From Symsagittifera roscoffensis (Eukaryota; Xenacoelomorpha; Acoela; Convolutidae), in NCBI RefSeq assembly GCF_963678635.1, contig NC_087068.1, positions 1,054,001 through 1,118,000 of the forward strand: a stretch of DNA of 64,000 bases, read 5' to 3'. The notes under the pieces were generated by a model. That model searched no databases. It had not been told where the DNA came from and worked only from the letters and a program-made list of their open reading frames with translations. The translations under genes and the position numbers were made by a program. Shown here piece by piece: positions 9,943-21,814 of the stretch (position 1 is the first letter of the stretch; each line of letters starts with the position of its first letter).

Positions 9943-11290
9943 ACCTTCGGTTGCTCCAAAATATTCAAATATGGATTATCAAACATATAGACCAATGACA
10001 ATACCGTCAAAAACACGAAAATCATTCACAAAAAACACCTTTGCAGAACATAATTATAATTATGCTCACAAACAAAGAACAAATCAACCTCCCCGAAAAA
10101 ACACACAAAATTTAAATCACGTATGTTTTCATTATTGGAATCTCCCGAAAACATCGACAAATTCGGTAAATTTTCCAGATAATCCACAACCTACACAGGA
10201 TTATACTGAAAATTACCCATTCTTCCAACAAAATAAAAATAACCAACATACACTATTCAATACAAACTATTTATCATCCGATGAAGATGATTATGACCAA
10301 CCAGATGTTTTTGCACCATATACTAAAGAATATCGCACACAAAGACCACGACAACCTCAACTGTCTCGAAATATGAAAATTTACCCACAAAACCCAACAG
10401 ATGTACAACATCCACAACAAAAGCATATACAAAATCCATTTAACACATAATCTTTTCAACCAAAACAACCACAAAATCCAATGTCCATGCATTCTTATCA
10501 ACCAACTCAAATGCAAAATGAAATACCGCTTCCATATTACCTTCAGCAACACGAAATAACAAAAAATCAACTTTCAAATTTTTCGCAAATGCCAAATATC
10601 GCAGAATCACTACAGATGACAATGAATCCATACCTCATGGGTGGATCATCAATAACATCCAATAAACCACTGATGGTATTTACAGGAACAGACCCTGAAT
10701 ATTCTGTAGAAGATTATTTAAATGCAGTAACAGCAAATTTAATTTTAAATATAGGACCTGAACCAATTAATACGCCACTACATCAAAATTGGATACATAG
10801 ACGCACAGCAATGATACAAACAACCTTAGATGGCGCAGCTCAAAAATGGTGTTCATTATTACCTATAGAAATAAAAAATCAGACTGGAAAAGATTTACAC
10901 AAGAATTTTCAAAAATGTTTGACTCCGAAAGAAATAAACAACACCAAAGAGTTTTATGTAATGAAATTCGCCGATTACCAAATGAAACTATCAAACAATT
11001 AGCAGTACGCATCGAAACACTAGTTCAAAAAGCATATTCACTTAATACACATGACTATAAAAACACAAAAATGACAGAAATTTTAATGATGACCTTAACA
11101 CCTCAATTAAGGAAAATAGCAATAAAAAAGAGAGCATCTCATCCTTTCTCAATTCAAGAGCCAGATTTAGATTCTCGAAAACTAGTAGATAAACTAGAGC
11201 AAGCGGAAATCACAATGAAACTTGAAGAAACAGAAAATCTAAAACTACAATATGTTAATCGAATTGAAACAAACACTACACATAAATAAC
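9943..11290 (+). pseudogene. E-A Gag middle and capsid-like region
   Basis: A Gln/Pro/Asn-rich spacer is broken by TAA at 10448-10450 (CAA in E-B). It leads into a retrotransposon-Gag-like capsid domain: LMVFTGTDPEYSVEDYL, then DGAAQKW, then RLPNETIKQL and LTPQLRKIA. Relative to E-B there is a +2-base change near 10870 and a compensating -2 near 11288, so the capsid middle is in a different frame (10846-11289). The F-G-x-D-P and A-x-x-W pattern is typical of Ty3 Gag capsids. Confidence 0.7.
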
Positions 11291-12235
11291 ATACAGGAAT
11301 CAGATACAGACCTAATTGAAAAAATGACTGAAATACTAAATATCTGTGAAAAACATCCAAATTTTAAAGGCAAACCATCCTTCAAAAAATGGTGTAATTA
11401 TTGCCGACGATACGGACACAGTATTTCCGAATGTAGACAAAAACAACAAGATAATCAGAATAAACCTCAAAAGCATAATGAACCAAATAAATCGTTCTAT
11501 CAATATATGAAAAAAGATCAAAATCTACCAAACAAAAATATTAATAGTAATAACAGTTCAGGAAAACCACTTCCGAACAACACCAATTACACAAGGAATC
11601 AATCATCATATAACTCAAGTTATAGAGGAAGATCACCAGAACGAAGAAATACACAAAATTGTTCACAAAATAATTATAATCGATCAAATAGTCGAAATAA
11701 CTATTTGAGATCAAATTCCAATGCAACACAATTTGTTTCTAGATCCAGTTCCCAATCAAACCCAAGAAATAAACACTATTCCAATAATCAATCACGAAAC
11801 TCGTCATACAACAGAAATAGAAACTATTCACATAATAGAAATAGAAGTTATTCGAACAATTGAAATCAGAATTACCCGAACAATCAATCAAGAAATAACT
11901 CGTATAATAGATCAAACTATCACAGGTCAAATGATAATTATCAAAACAGATCACGGAACAATTCACAAAATCGAAATTCAAGTTATAATAATCAATATAG
12001 AAATTATTCCCAGTCACCACATAGGAATAATAACCATTATAATAATTCTAAACATCGATACAGAAGTAGTACACCAAAACATCAAAGACATATTAATCAA
12101 GTACAGTCAAATGAAGAAACAACATCAGACCCCCCAGGTATTGATGACACAGGAAGTAACGAACTACAACTAAATCAAAGAAACTGTGGATCATCAGATA
12201 CAGAAAGTGATACAGAAAATATCATCTCTGTAAAT
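11291..12235 (+). pseudogene. E-A Gag nucleocapsid region with zinc knuckle
   Basis: A single CCHC knuckle, CNYCRRYGHSISEC, is encoded at 11393-11434 and fits CX2CX4HX4C. It is followed by about 200 residues rich in Arg, Asn, Ser and Tyr with a repeating SRNNSYNRN-like pattern, likely disordered RNA-binding sequence. TGA at 11861-11863 is CGA in E-B. The frame runs straight into protease, so Gag and Pol are fused as in the T elements. Confidence 0.75.
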
Positions 12236-12826
12236 ATGATAACAGTCGAAAACGACTATGAAACTATCATATATGAACAACCTTTTACATCACATATATA
12301 TGAAAATCAATTGGAACTCCTTCACAATTATTATATTGGACCCATCGATACTACACAAACTGCACAAGAAGTAAACGAAATTAACACGGTAATTAAACCC
12401 GATGAAAAAGACAAAACACAATGTTCAAACACAAACCATATTTATCAAAATATACAAAAAAAACAACCCAGAGAAAAAATTTGGACAATACCATTTCTCT
12501 TAGAAAGTCCAACAAACAAAGAATTTCAACCACCAGATCTTGAAATTGATTTTTTAATTGATTCAGGAGCAGAATCAAACATAATCAATATTCCCACATG
12601 GAATAAAATCAAAAAATTACATGCAAAATTAACGCCTCTTGCAACCTCTAGTAAACTAGCAACAGCAAAAGGATCAACATTAGTAAATTATGGAAAAATC
12701 CAATTATTCCTTCTCCCCACAAGAACAATGGAGCAAAATAAAATTCTAAACAAATCATTTAAACCAATATTTCATATTACTGATATTAAGCACAATATCA
12801 TTGGCATACCATTCATATCAAAATAA
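12236..12826 (+). pseudogene. E-A aspartic protease region
   Basis: IDFLIDSGAESNI contains the DSG catalytic triplet (codons 12560-12568), in the DSG form of retropepsins. The upstream segment is acidic and continuous with the Gag frame. Near the end, KHNIIGIPF resembles the conserved (I/L)-(I/L)-G flap-end motif. TAA at 12824-12826 is TAT in E-B, so the stop is a copy-specific mutation and the frame is meant to continue into RT. Confidence 0.8.
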
Positions 12827-14380
12827 ATACCAACAATCAACATCTTAAATAGTAAAATACTAATCAAAGATAAATACACAAAAACAAAAAATACAGCTCT
12901 AACATTTTTTCAAAGATTAAACAAACAACCACCATTCTTCTCAAAATTTTATCCAATTTATAACCAACAACGGAAACACCTGAAACCATTATCAGGAAAT
13001 ATATATAATTTTTTAATAAAACAAGTTCACCAGTATGATGAAAGTCAAAATAAACAACAATTTTTTATGTCAGACTTTGAATTTAAACCTATTCACAAGT
13101 TTTTCAAAATCACGTTCTCATCAATAAAATATTTGAAAAACACGAATTCCGACATCATTTCGTTACACGTGTATAACAATACACCGTATCAATTAACATT
13201 ACCCTTAGGACTTTTAGGATATTGCGAAACAAACGCTAAAATCTCACCCATACATGAAGTAACCTACCGCGTAAATAATATACTCCAATTATTAGATATT
13301 TGCCAATCCACAATTCTTGACGAAGAATTATCCATAAATAACATAATAAGTAATGAAAAGAGAAACACAGATAACTGCACAAAAACACCATATTTTAAAC
13401 CAACGTTCAATATAACAAATTACACAAAAGAACAACAAAAATTTTTAACGATGTTTAATTTTGAACACTCACAAAGTACACAAATTGAATTTGACAAATT
13501 AGCAAAACAACTGTTAAAATATTCAACAGTCTACGCAACGTCAAAAATTGGCGTTGGAAAAATCAGTTCATCACTACATCTCCCGTTAAAACCTGACGCA
13601 GTTCTCAAAAAACAACGAGCTAGTAAAGTACCAATTCATTTACCCGACAAAGTAAGTAGATTACTTGATATTTTAGAACAATACAAAATTATCTCACCAG
13701 TAAATAAAGAAGAATAACCAAAAGGTAACACTTTTATCAACCCTGTTATCATTCTAGCAAAAGGAGAATCATTAAAAATAGTTTTAGACGCTAGATACCT
13801 CAATTCACTAATTGACGAATCGAAATGCAATTGGCCTATTGAACCAATACAAGTTATCTTAACAAAAATAAATGGAAAATACTTTACAACCGCAGATATG
13901 AATAGTGCATACAATCAAATGCCACTAGATGAACAATCACGACGTTTAACACAATTTGTTATTGGAAATCGACAATATGAATTTAATCGCCTATTCTATG
14001 GAATTTCCATAGGACCAGCAGCATTTTCAGCTTTTATGAGTAAAATTTTTAGACCACTAATACTCAAGAAAAACGCAATCACCTATTTGGATGATGTTTT
14101 TATGCAATCACAGACAAAAGAAGAAATGTTTACAGTTTTAGAGCACTATCATAACATACTTCAGAACGAAAATCTGAAGGCCGCTCCCAATAAATCACAC
14201 TTCTTTCTAACACGAGTTAAATTTTTAGGACATAATATAGAAAAAAATACAATCATTCCATTAAAATCACGCATTGATGCTATTCAAAAACTTCAACCAC
14301 CAACAAACAAAAAGAAAATCCAAGAATTCTTTGGAATGTTAAATTTCTTAAGCAATTACGTTTATAAAATGCAATTATAA
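12827..14380 (+). pseudogene. E-A reverse transcriptase region
   Basis: The same frame continues through a 300-residue linker into the RT core: LPLKPDAV, VPIHLPDKV, then LDARYLNSLI, MNSAYNQMPL and the catalytic YLDD (14084-14095), ending with FLGHNIEKN and the thumb. TAA at 13715-13717 (CAA in E-B) and TAA at 14378-14380 (TAC in E-B) interrupt it. An identifiable YxDD box and palm motifs make the assignment firm. RT copies the RNA genome inside particles. Confidence 0.9.
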
Positions 14381-15025
14381 TTAAGACCGTTCTATAATAT
14401 CCTCAGACAACAAAATAATTTTGAATGGACCACTGAACATCAAACACGATTTGAAGAAATTAAAAAACTTTTAACTGAACAAATTTCAAACACAATTCCA
14501 CAATTGCAGATCCAAATCAACCATTCTATGCAATGTGCGATGCTTCAAATTTTGGCATCGGCGCAGCATTACTACAATCACATAGCTACGACTCTCAACT
14601 CTAATGAGAGAATGTACAGCTATAATTTATACACTTACAGAATATGAATTTCTGATACTTGGATCAAAACATCCAACAGTTCTATTCACAGATCAAAAAC
14701 CAATCAATTTCTCTTTACACAAAAGTCAAATCCCAATCACCGAGTTTATAGATTTCAATTAATTCTTATGAAACTTCCAAGCTTACATATAGTTTGGACA
14801 GCAGGAAAGAATCTTGCATTACCAGATACATTAGGTCAAAATACACCGCCTGAATTACTTACACGAAAAACTACAGTTGAAATACCAAAAAATATAAAAT
14901 TTTACCTTGCAAAAGACGAAACATCACCCCGACTAGAATGCAAACATGCAGTAAAAACTGACATTAACCAATCACAAAAAAAAGAATCTACAACATTTTC
15001 CACTTTACTTAGATTGCCAAAATAA
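14381..15025 (+). pseudogene. E-A RNase H region with internal deletion
   Basis: RT thumb sequence leads into a damaged RNase H. An insertion near 14500 shifts the frame, and about 60 bases present in E-B after CAATCACATAG are missing near 14585. E-A retains a stretch (about 14604-14640) that E-B has lost. The C-terminal part, VWTAGKNLALPDTL, matches the (G-K-N-x-x-x-D-x-L) end of Ty3 RNase H. The frame then breaks again near 15020. Confidence 0.75.
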
Positions 15026-16062
15026 TCACTACGAAGTTGATCTACTAGGAACATCAATTTTCAAACCAATTCATACTCACAATGGATAAAAAATAACACC
15101 CAACAAAAACGAATAAAACACCAATCGTATAAAAAAGACTTTTTTCCATCAATTGAAAAAGAAAATTTAACTGATAAAATAAATTTATCAGGACCACAAA
15201 CAAAAGATTCAAAATACACAATAAATCAAGTCTTTGACCTCCATGACCCACTTGACACAATTCCCTATAAGAATTAGAAATTGACAATATTTTTCTCCCT
15301 CCAACAGATAAAATTACACTTGAACTCTTAAAACAATATCAAAATCTTGACCCAGTAATTAGACAACTAAAATCATGGCACAAATACAAAACTAAGCCCG
15401 TAAAAGCAAATACCACAATTTTAGGAAATAAAACACTCCTCCGATATTTCCGAAAATTTAATAATACAACAATTAACGAAAACACAGACCTTCTAGAAAA
15501 TCATTTAAACAATTCTACAGTCCCTTGTCTCCCTTTAAGTATGATACTAATAGCTTTTAACATTTCACATACACAAAATACTAAAGGACACTCTGGATCA
15601 GAGAAAACATATTCAAACTTTACACAAAATTTTTATTTCCCAAATGCACCAATTTGGATAAAAGTATTATGCAATGATTGTATAATGTGTCAGCTAAATA
15701 AACCTTATCCAAATCGAAAACAAATAGCACAAAAACAAGATTTTAAAGGACAAAGTTTATATTTTAACCATCGTATTTCATTCGATACAAAAGGACCAAT
15801 TTCACCATCCTCTGAAGGAAACCCCTACATTATGGTAATTAATGATGCATTTACAAATTATGTAGCAGTCAACCCAGTACCACATTGTAATGCTTCTTAT
15901 GCTTACACAACACTTTATGAACACTGGATAGCTAAATTCGGATTACCCGAAATCTTAGTTACAGATAACGGTACAGAATTCATAAATAATGAAATCATCA
16001 CACTATGTCACTTATATAACACCACGTACATCTCATGCACCTTGGCCAAACGGTTTGATTGA
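15026..16062 (+). pseudogene. E-A integrase zinc-binding domain and first part of the catalytic core
   Basis: From 15273 a frame is open into the integrase. It holds LKQYQNLDPVIRQLKSW and CLPLSMIL, the N-terminal extension of this integrase type. Zinc-ligand candidates follow: two His in SHTQNTKGHSG and Cys in CNDCIMC. The first two catalytic Asp are FDTKGPI (codon 15784) and VTDNGTEF (codon 15964). An 11-base deletion near 16022, relative to E-B, throws the third catalytic residue into another frame. The part from 15026 to 15272 is degraded linker. Confidence 0.85.
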
Positions 16063-17053
16063 AGGTATGAACCGTTCACTACAAGAATATCTTAGATGTA
16101 TCATAAATGGAAATGATACAAGATACACAGAATGGTCAGCAGATGTAAAATTATTTAACTTAGCATATAATTCACAAATTACTACAACTCTAGGAATGTC
16201 ACCATACAAAATGGTTTTTAATCAAAAGCCACGTAAACCAATTATGTTTACAGCAAACTCTCATAAAAATGTACAAGGTTATTGCCAACCAAATAAAGAC
16301 TCAGTTTGATATAACCTACCTTTACACACGCATGATGAAGATCATTTTCGTCACCCACAAATCCTTAAATTAGCCTCCGGCACACACACCGAATGGATTT
16401 TAAATAGAGATAAAAAACACAATGAAATTTACCAAAGAGTAACAAAAAAATTGTTACAAAGGCAAAACATTAACGAACAAATTAATTCACGCTGTACACC
16501 AGCCTCAGATTTAAAAATTGGAACATTTGTCTTAATACCTAATTTAAATACACAAAAAGGAATTTCTAAAAAATTACAACCCCTTCGCAAAGGACCATAC
16601 CAAATAATTGCCAAACCCACTGACGTAACATATAAAGTTACCGATTCAAACCAAAAAGAAATTGTTCAACATCGGAACAATTTTTTGCCTAACTACCCAA
16701 CAGAGTACGCACTACGCGAATTAACTCAATTATATTCTTTCACAGGTTTAAAAGTTATTCAAAATCATCCACATACGGAAAAAGAAATAGATGAACAAAA
16801 CGACATTCATCATGGAAAACAAAATACAAAACCAACTACAACTCAAAACAATACAAAAAAGCTAGATCAAAAAATACCTCAAAAAGAAAGGAAAAATAGG
16901 AAAATGATAGAAAACATTTTACCACAAGAACAAACCGAGAAATCAGAACATAGAGAATCATCACGACTTAGAAATCAACCACGTAAAAACTACAAAACAT
17001 TCATCCCACAATCTGAAATATTAAAGAAAATTGATTTTCAAAAACAACTTTAA
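16000..17053 (+). pseudogene. E-A integrase third catalytic residue and GPY/F C-terminal domain
   Basis: The catalytic Glu lies in IEGMNRSLQ (codon 16061-16063). The frame runs to TGA at 16307-16309, which is TGT in E-B, and resumes to 17053. A GPY/F module is visible: LQPLRKGPYQII, then TYKVTD and RNNFLPNYP. The basic tail ends SSRLRNQPRKNYKTFIPQS, a motif style also seen at the ends of T-element integrases. This is the natural Pol C-terminus, conserved at 63061 in E-B. Confidence 0.85.
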
Positions 17054-17640
17054 TATTAAAATCCTCGCACCTGTCGATCATATTGAATCTTCATTTTTCA
17101 AAATAACATGATGACAAAACACGCAACAATTCTAGTTCAAATTCAGCCAATAGGATTCATTCAATCCGTCACCTTCTATAACTATAACACCAACCTATTA
17201 GGCGAAAGATATTAAACTCCAGGCATATCTATAACTATAACTTTACAACCTCCAGGTCAAAAATAAGCAAACCACTCAGACTTGACAACTAAAAGAAATA
17301 CCACCATAATATCATAACCCTCCTTTATCTAATAACGCAAAGATCAACAATATTTTCCCAACTTAGACCTCAAAAACCCTCCAACCAAAAATGGTAATTT
17401 AGCCTAAAGTAAAAATACGACCGTATTCATTTGGCCTAAAGTACAAAAATCTCAAAAATGTCCCAGATCACCTGACAAATAAAAATAAAGCAAAGAGGAC
17501 CTCCCGAACACCATAAAATTAGCCCCCAACAATTTTTCACAAAACTCAACCCACTTGCCAAAAAAACAATAAATAACTCGACCACACTTAAAAATCGCCC
17601 CAAACAACAAAAAATATTCGACCAAGAAATCATTTCTTAA
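17054..17640 (+). other. E-A pol-to-membrane-ORF spacer, no clear plus-strand gene
   Basis: About 590 bases are conserved in part in E-B (63062-63414), which lacks roughly 200 bases of it. No plus-strand ORF survives in both. A minus-strand ORF (17436-17633, hydrophobic) is also open in E-B, but DNA-level conservation explains this. Confidence 0.5.
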
Positions 17641-17880
17641 ATGCTCTTCTCTCGATCAGTCAATGTCTTTAGAAATACAATTTTCAACATTTTCATAAAC
17701 TTTTTCACAATACTTAAACTTTTATTCATATTTCTCTTTGATACCTTTGAAGCTTTTATAATAATTTTAATCATTTTTTGCAACATTTTTAAAATTTTCT
17801 ACTCCCTATTTGAAATATATCTCCAACTTTCCCAAATCATTGACCATATTCACAGGTACGATAAGCTAAAGTTTATGTAA
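17641..17880 (+). CDS. E-A hydrophobic ORF (79 codons), function unknown
   Basis: The protein is almost entirely Phe, Ile, Leu and Asn, with one or two long membrane-like segments and a polar C-terminus. Its TAA is immediately followed by the ATG of the next ORF in the same frame. In E-B the fifth codon is TGA instead of CGA and the downstream frame is disturbed, so selection on this ORF is doubtful. A CACAG near 17854 could be a splice acceptor for a subgenomic mRNA. That is inference. Confidence 0.35.
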   Translation: MLFSRSVNVFRNTIFNIFINFFTILKLLFIFLFDTFEAFIIILIIFCNIFKIFYSLFEIYLQLSQIIDHIHRYDKLKFM

Positions 17881-18069
17881 ATGATACAAACAATTTTTAG
17901 TAGAACAGATATTTTTTTACTATTTGTAATTTTTATAACATTTTTATCATCCCTAATATTGACAATGTGCAAATGTATAAAAAAGGCAATAATCACAATC
18001 GCTTTAGCAACAATCCTTTTAATTCTTTTCCTTGAAGAATACTACAATAAACATAATTTTTTTCACTAG
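17881..18069 (+). CDS. E-A small two-helix membrane protein ORF (62 codons)
   Basis: Two hydrophobic segments (about residues 10-28 and 35-50) flank a CKCIKK turn, giving a likely helical hairpin in a membrane, with a charged C-terminal EEYYNKH. The same-length ORF is intact in E-B (63656-63844) with only a handful of residue changes, while pol in both copies is heavily damaged. It ends in TAG, and in E-B the reading frame continues past that TAG into the Ser/Pro/Thr-rich ORF. Family unknown; function not assigned. Confidence 0.5.
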   Translation: MIQTIFSRTDIFLLFVIFITFLSSLILTMCKCIKKAIITIALATILLILFLEEYYNKHNFFH

Positions 18070-19132
18070 AAAAAATCAATCGGAATACTTTCAAAATTGC
18101 TAACCAACAATCACACAATCAGTCTTCACAAACATCATCCCATGAAAACCCGACAATACCTACAACTACCCAAAACCCCCAAATATCCACACGAATTTCT
18201 TTCCAAGATAACCCATACACTTTTGAAGAACGACACGCTCGCTTATCCGAACCATTAGAACCAGTTCAGCGACAGGCACCCCTAAGTGAACCAACATATA
18301 ATTTATACCCAACATTACCACAAGAATTAAGTAGAATAAGACACATTAGTCAAAATCAGAATACAATTGAAATAAATAGACAATTTATTCATCCACGACG
18401 AAATAGAAATTTTCAAACCCCCCGAGTTCATTTTGATGTACCCCAATCCCCATCACCAATTACTCCAGAAAACCCAAATAGCACATTACCAGAAACCCCT
18501 ACACTTCCTTCACAACGTAGCACCTCAAGTATACTCTCAGATTACTTAGGTTCAACACCAACATCTGAACAATTACGTGATAATCCCTTTAACCACCCCA
18601 ACCAAACATCACGTCTACCATATTGGACAACACACTCATTCACACAAGGTGAACCAAATTTAATAAATGACCCAATAGATATTTCTACGGATACAACAAC
18701 ATCATCATCACTACCAGAAACATTATCACTACCATCAACACCATCAATAAGCCAGATTTCACCGACGCCTTTGCTCCTAAATTTTCCAAATAACCTCGAC
18801 GCTAGATATCGAGAACAATCATCAACAAATATCCCTTTAAGATTAGGTTGGAACACGTTCACAGCACCCCACCATTATTTGGACAACATCCAGAAAATAA
18901 CCGACTCCACAATTGGGCACTCAATAGACTACAATATAGACAAGACATCCACGAAGACATTCGTGACCATAACATCCAAATACTCCAACAAAATAGTCTA
19001 CAATTAAAATTCGAAATCACGATTAAACTTAACAACATTGTTCAACATCCTTACCCATTAAACTCACCCAATATAACAGCTCAATCGCTACCACCACCAT
19101 TTATAACAACTGAAGTAATATATAAGTAGGAC
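18070..19132 (+). pseudogene. E-A Ser/Pro/Thr-rich ORF between membrane ORF and env
   Basis: From about 18100 a frame runs without stops for over 240 codons but has no ATG near its start; it is full of Ser, Thr, Pro, Gln and Asn and looks disordered. Near 18850 the coding-like signal moves to another frame (FGQHPENNRLHNWALNRLQY), ending at 19129. In E-B the equivalent start is in the same frame as the 62-codon membrane ORF, separated only by TAG. One missing base near 18090 breaks that link in E-A. It may be a secreted or tail domain, or part of Gag/Env; I cannot say which. Confidence 0.45.
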
Positions 19133-19197
19133 AGATATACCAAAAAGACAATTGGTTACATCACATTTTATAACCCATACTCAGGATTATCATATAT

Positions 19198-21814
19198 ATG
19201 TATATTCTAAAAATATTGATATTTCAACAAATCTTTTTTCTAATATTTTCCGACCAGAACACAAATCCTTCTCCTCGCACAGGACCCCAGGACTTATTAG
19301 TAACACACTACGATTGTGAAGAAAATGAACAAAAAACACACAAACATGCAATAAATCAAGTATCACAGTGCGAAACAGAACCACAAGCTATAGCAACTAC
19401 AAATGTAATAGCGACACTGTATTCAAAAGCCCGAGCAACAACAGTCGCAGGATATAAATTTACAGCAACATTTTCCGAAAAGAAAGTACATTGTTCACAA
19501 GTTTCAAACGGAAATAAAAACCGACTTGACCACGAATCATTCTACCAAAGTAATATAGAACGACTTCTACATCTAAATCCCGATGATTGTAAAAACGAGC
19601 TACTCAGACTAAATAGCACAAGAAATAACAACACCGACAGAAAACTAGTATATTTTCAAGTCTTTGCCGATTCTGTACATCAAGCAGAACTTGAAAGATA
19701 TCAAGGACATATAAAACTAGATGAAAAATACCCATACAACGGCGCACACGGAAGATTAACTTATGACATATACGATAAGCACTGGATACCACACATTGGT
19801 ATAAATAATCCATCAAACTGCAAAGCAGACACAAAAATTAAAGGATATCAAGAAATAATGTTTTTCGATTGGAAAATACAACTCGAAAAAATACAACTCA
19901 CACGAGATTTATCCGACAACACAATGATCTATCAAGGAATTAGATTACCTTGTAAAAACGATCAAGGTTATTGTGATCCTACAACACGGACACAAGCAAC
20001 AATTGTTTGGTTTCCCGAAGATACATGCACAACATTTCAAGTAGCGAAACTCGAATGATAAAATTTCACGAAAAATATTTTATAGAATCAATTCCATACG
20101 AACAAGTCCATCCATTACGAAAACAAAGTACTGATTTCCGAAATGTCCATAATATAGAAAATAAATTAACACATTTCCAACTATATCAAGAAACAGAAAT
20201 CGCATGCAAATACAGGAACCCACTTTACAAAACACAATATTCTGAAAAACTAGTTGAATACGAAAAAAGTTTCGACATGACCACTGGAAAAATAAAATTT
20301 GACCCTTATGCCACAGGTCACCTTCTAAACGAAGGAACATCATATATACCAGTTAACTTTCAAAAAAGCAATGGTCAACCTGGTGGAAAACTAAAGCCAC
20401 ATGACACTAGAAGTACACGTTTACAAGAACTATCACTAATGAATAACACTTATTTTGGTAATATCCACTATGATATCCACTTAGATATGAAGTTAGACTA
20501 CACGATTAGTCGAATTTTTTAAGAAATGTCACTCTCCGAATTAGAAACACTTCACCGACTATGCGAATTAGAAAGGACACAAATCCTACAATCACTCGCA
20601 CTAGCAGTATTAAAAATACCCTACGCAGGATATTTACTGTCAGGAAATAGATCAAATTTTCTAGACCACGAAGGAAACATTTAATGTTTTTATACTTGTA
20701 CCAAAAAAGTATCACCACTATATGTTTTTGAAGATAAACGCTGCTATAAAAGAATCCCTATATTTTATAAAAATAAGGTACATTTTGTTGACACACTTTC
20801 AAGACGAACATATTTTTGGGATACCGCAGTCCCATGTGGATCAGAAAATTGCCACAATGTAGTACAATTGAACCCTGATGAAGATAAATATTATCTTCTT
20901 ACTCCATACCCTACGTTAATGCAATCACTCAAAAAAAAATTTCACCCGAAAGCGTCAGAGCTATTGCCCGTAATCCAAATATTGATTTACAATCAATTGG
21001 AATATATTCAAAATCAGATATCCAACACCACATTAGAACACAACAATTCCAAGAATTATTAACACAAATGGACACTATACAAAGACAATCAATTGATCAA
21101 AATTTACGAAAAATTGCCGAAACCGCAGGATTTGCAGATTTTTATACACAAGATTATAGCGGATATTTTAAAGACATTAAAGACTATATATATCTAAACA
21201 GTGAAAAATACAGACCACAAGATATTTCACTTATAAATATTTTTAGCTTTGTTACCCTAAAAAATGAAATTCTCGATTTTCTAGGATGGCCCTATTACAT
21301 CTTAGAAAAGTTAACTATCCTATACGCAATGTTTAACTTTATAGGATTTCTTTTTTCACTTTTAAAAGGAATCTAAAACACGTGCGCTATACACACACAA
21401 GTAAATAGACAACCAAGTGTAGCACGCATACTGTTTGCAGGATTTTTTGGAATTTTTTCTTCATCAATAAACAAAATTCTTCAAGACGCACAAATAAAAG
21501 AATATAATACAAAAATAGCGAAAAGACAGAACACGTACGACGAAGAACATAATAACAAAGAAGTAACACCTACCGCACCACAATTGCCACCCCTACCACA
21601 TAACCATCCATTATCCTTAGTCCCACGTAATTTTCGAAACCTAGCAATAACACATAACCCAATTTTTAGTCTCAAAATAATCATTTTTTTAGCCCACGAT
21701 GAGCCGACAACTTGGATCCCTACACCGCTCAAATTCCCACCCAACCAATCTCCACACTCCAATCCCAATAATCCCACTTTTTGCTTTCCCACCACCCGAT
21801 TTCCCAACTATTAA
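19198..21814 (+). pseudogene. E-A Env-like membrane glycoprotein, broken
   Basis: It begins with a signal-peptide-like hydrophobic stretch (YILKILIFQQIFFLIFS) and a Cys-rich ectodomain with several N-x-S/T sites. Breaks: frameshift near 20050, TAA 20520-20522, TAA 20682-20684, frameshift in an A-run near 20935 and TAA 21374-21376. Membrane-anchor candidates lie near 21290-21376 and 21425-21460, followed by a Pro-rich tail. The pattern LHRLCELERTQIL with AGYLLSGNRSNFL recalls, from memory, the glycoproteins of chuvirus-like viruses and some env-bearing retroelements (gB-like, class III); a profile search is needed. Position after pol fits an env gene. Confidence 0.6.

Noticed and set aside
11721-12173. 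Ile/Thr-rich plus-strand ORF (and 57736-58179 in E-B)
   Set aside because: It is the second frame of the Arg/Asn-rich nucleocapsid tail; the low-complexity repeats make alternative frames open.
17436-17633. Minus-strand hydrophobic ORF also open in E-B (63168-63407)
   Set aside because: Both copies share the underlying DNA, which accounts for the conserved frame; the coding direction of the element is opposite and no promoter or domain supports it.
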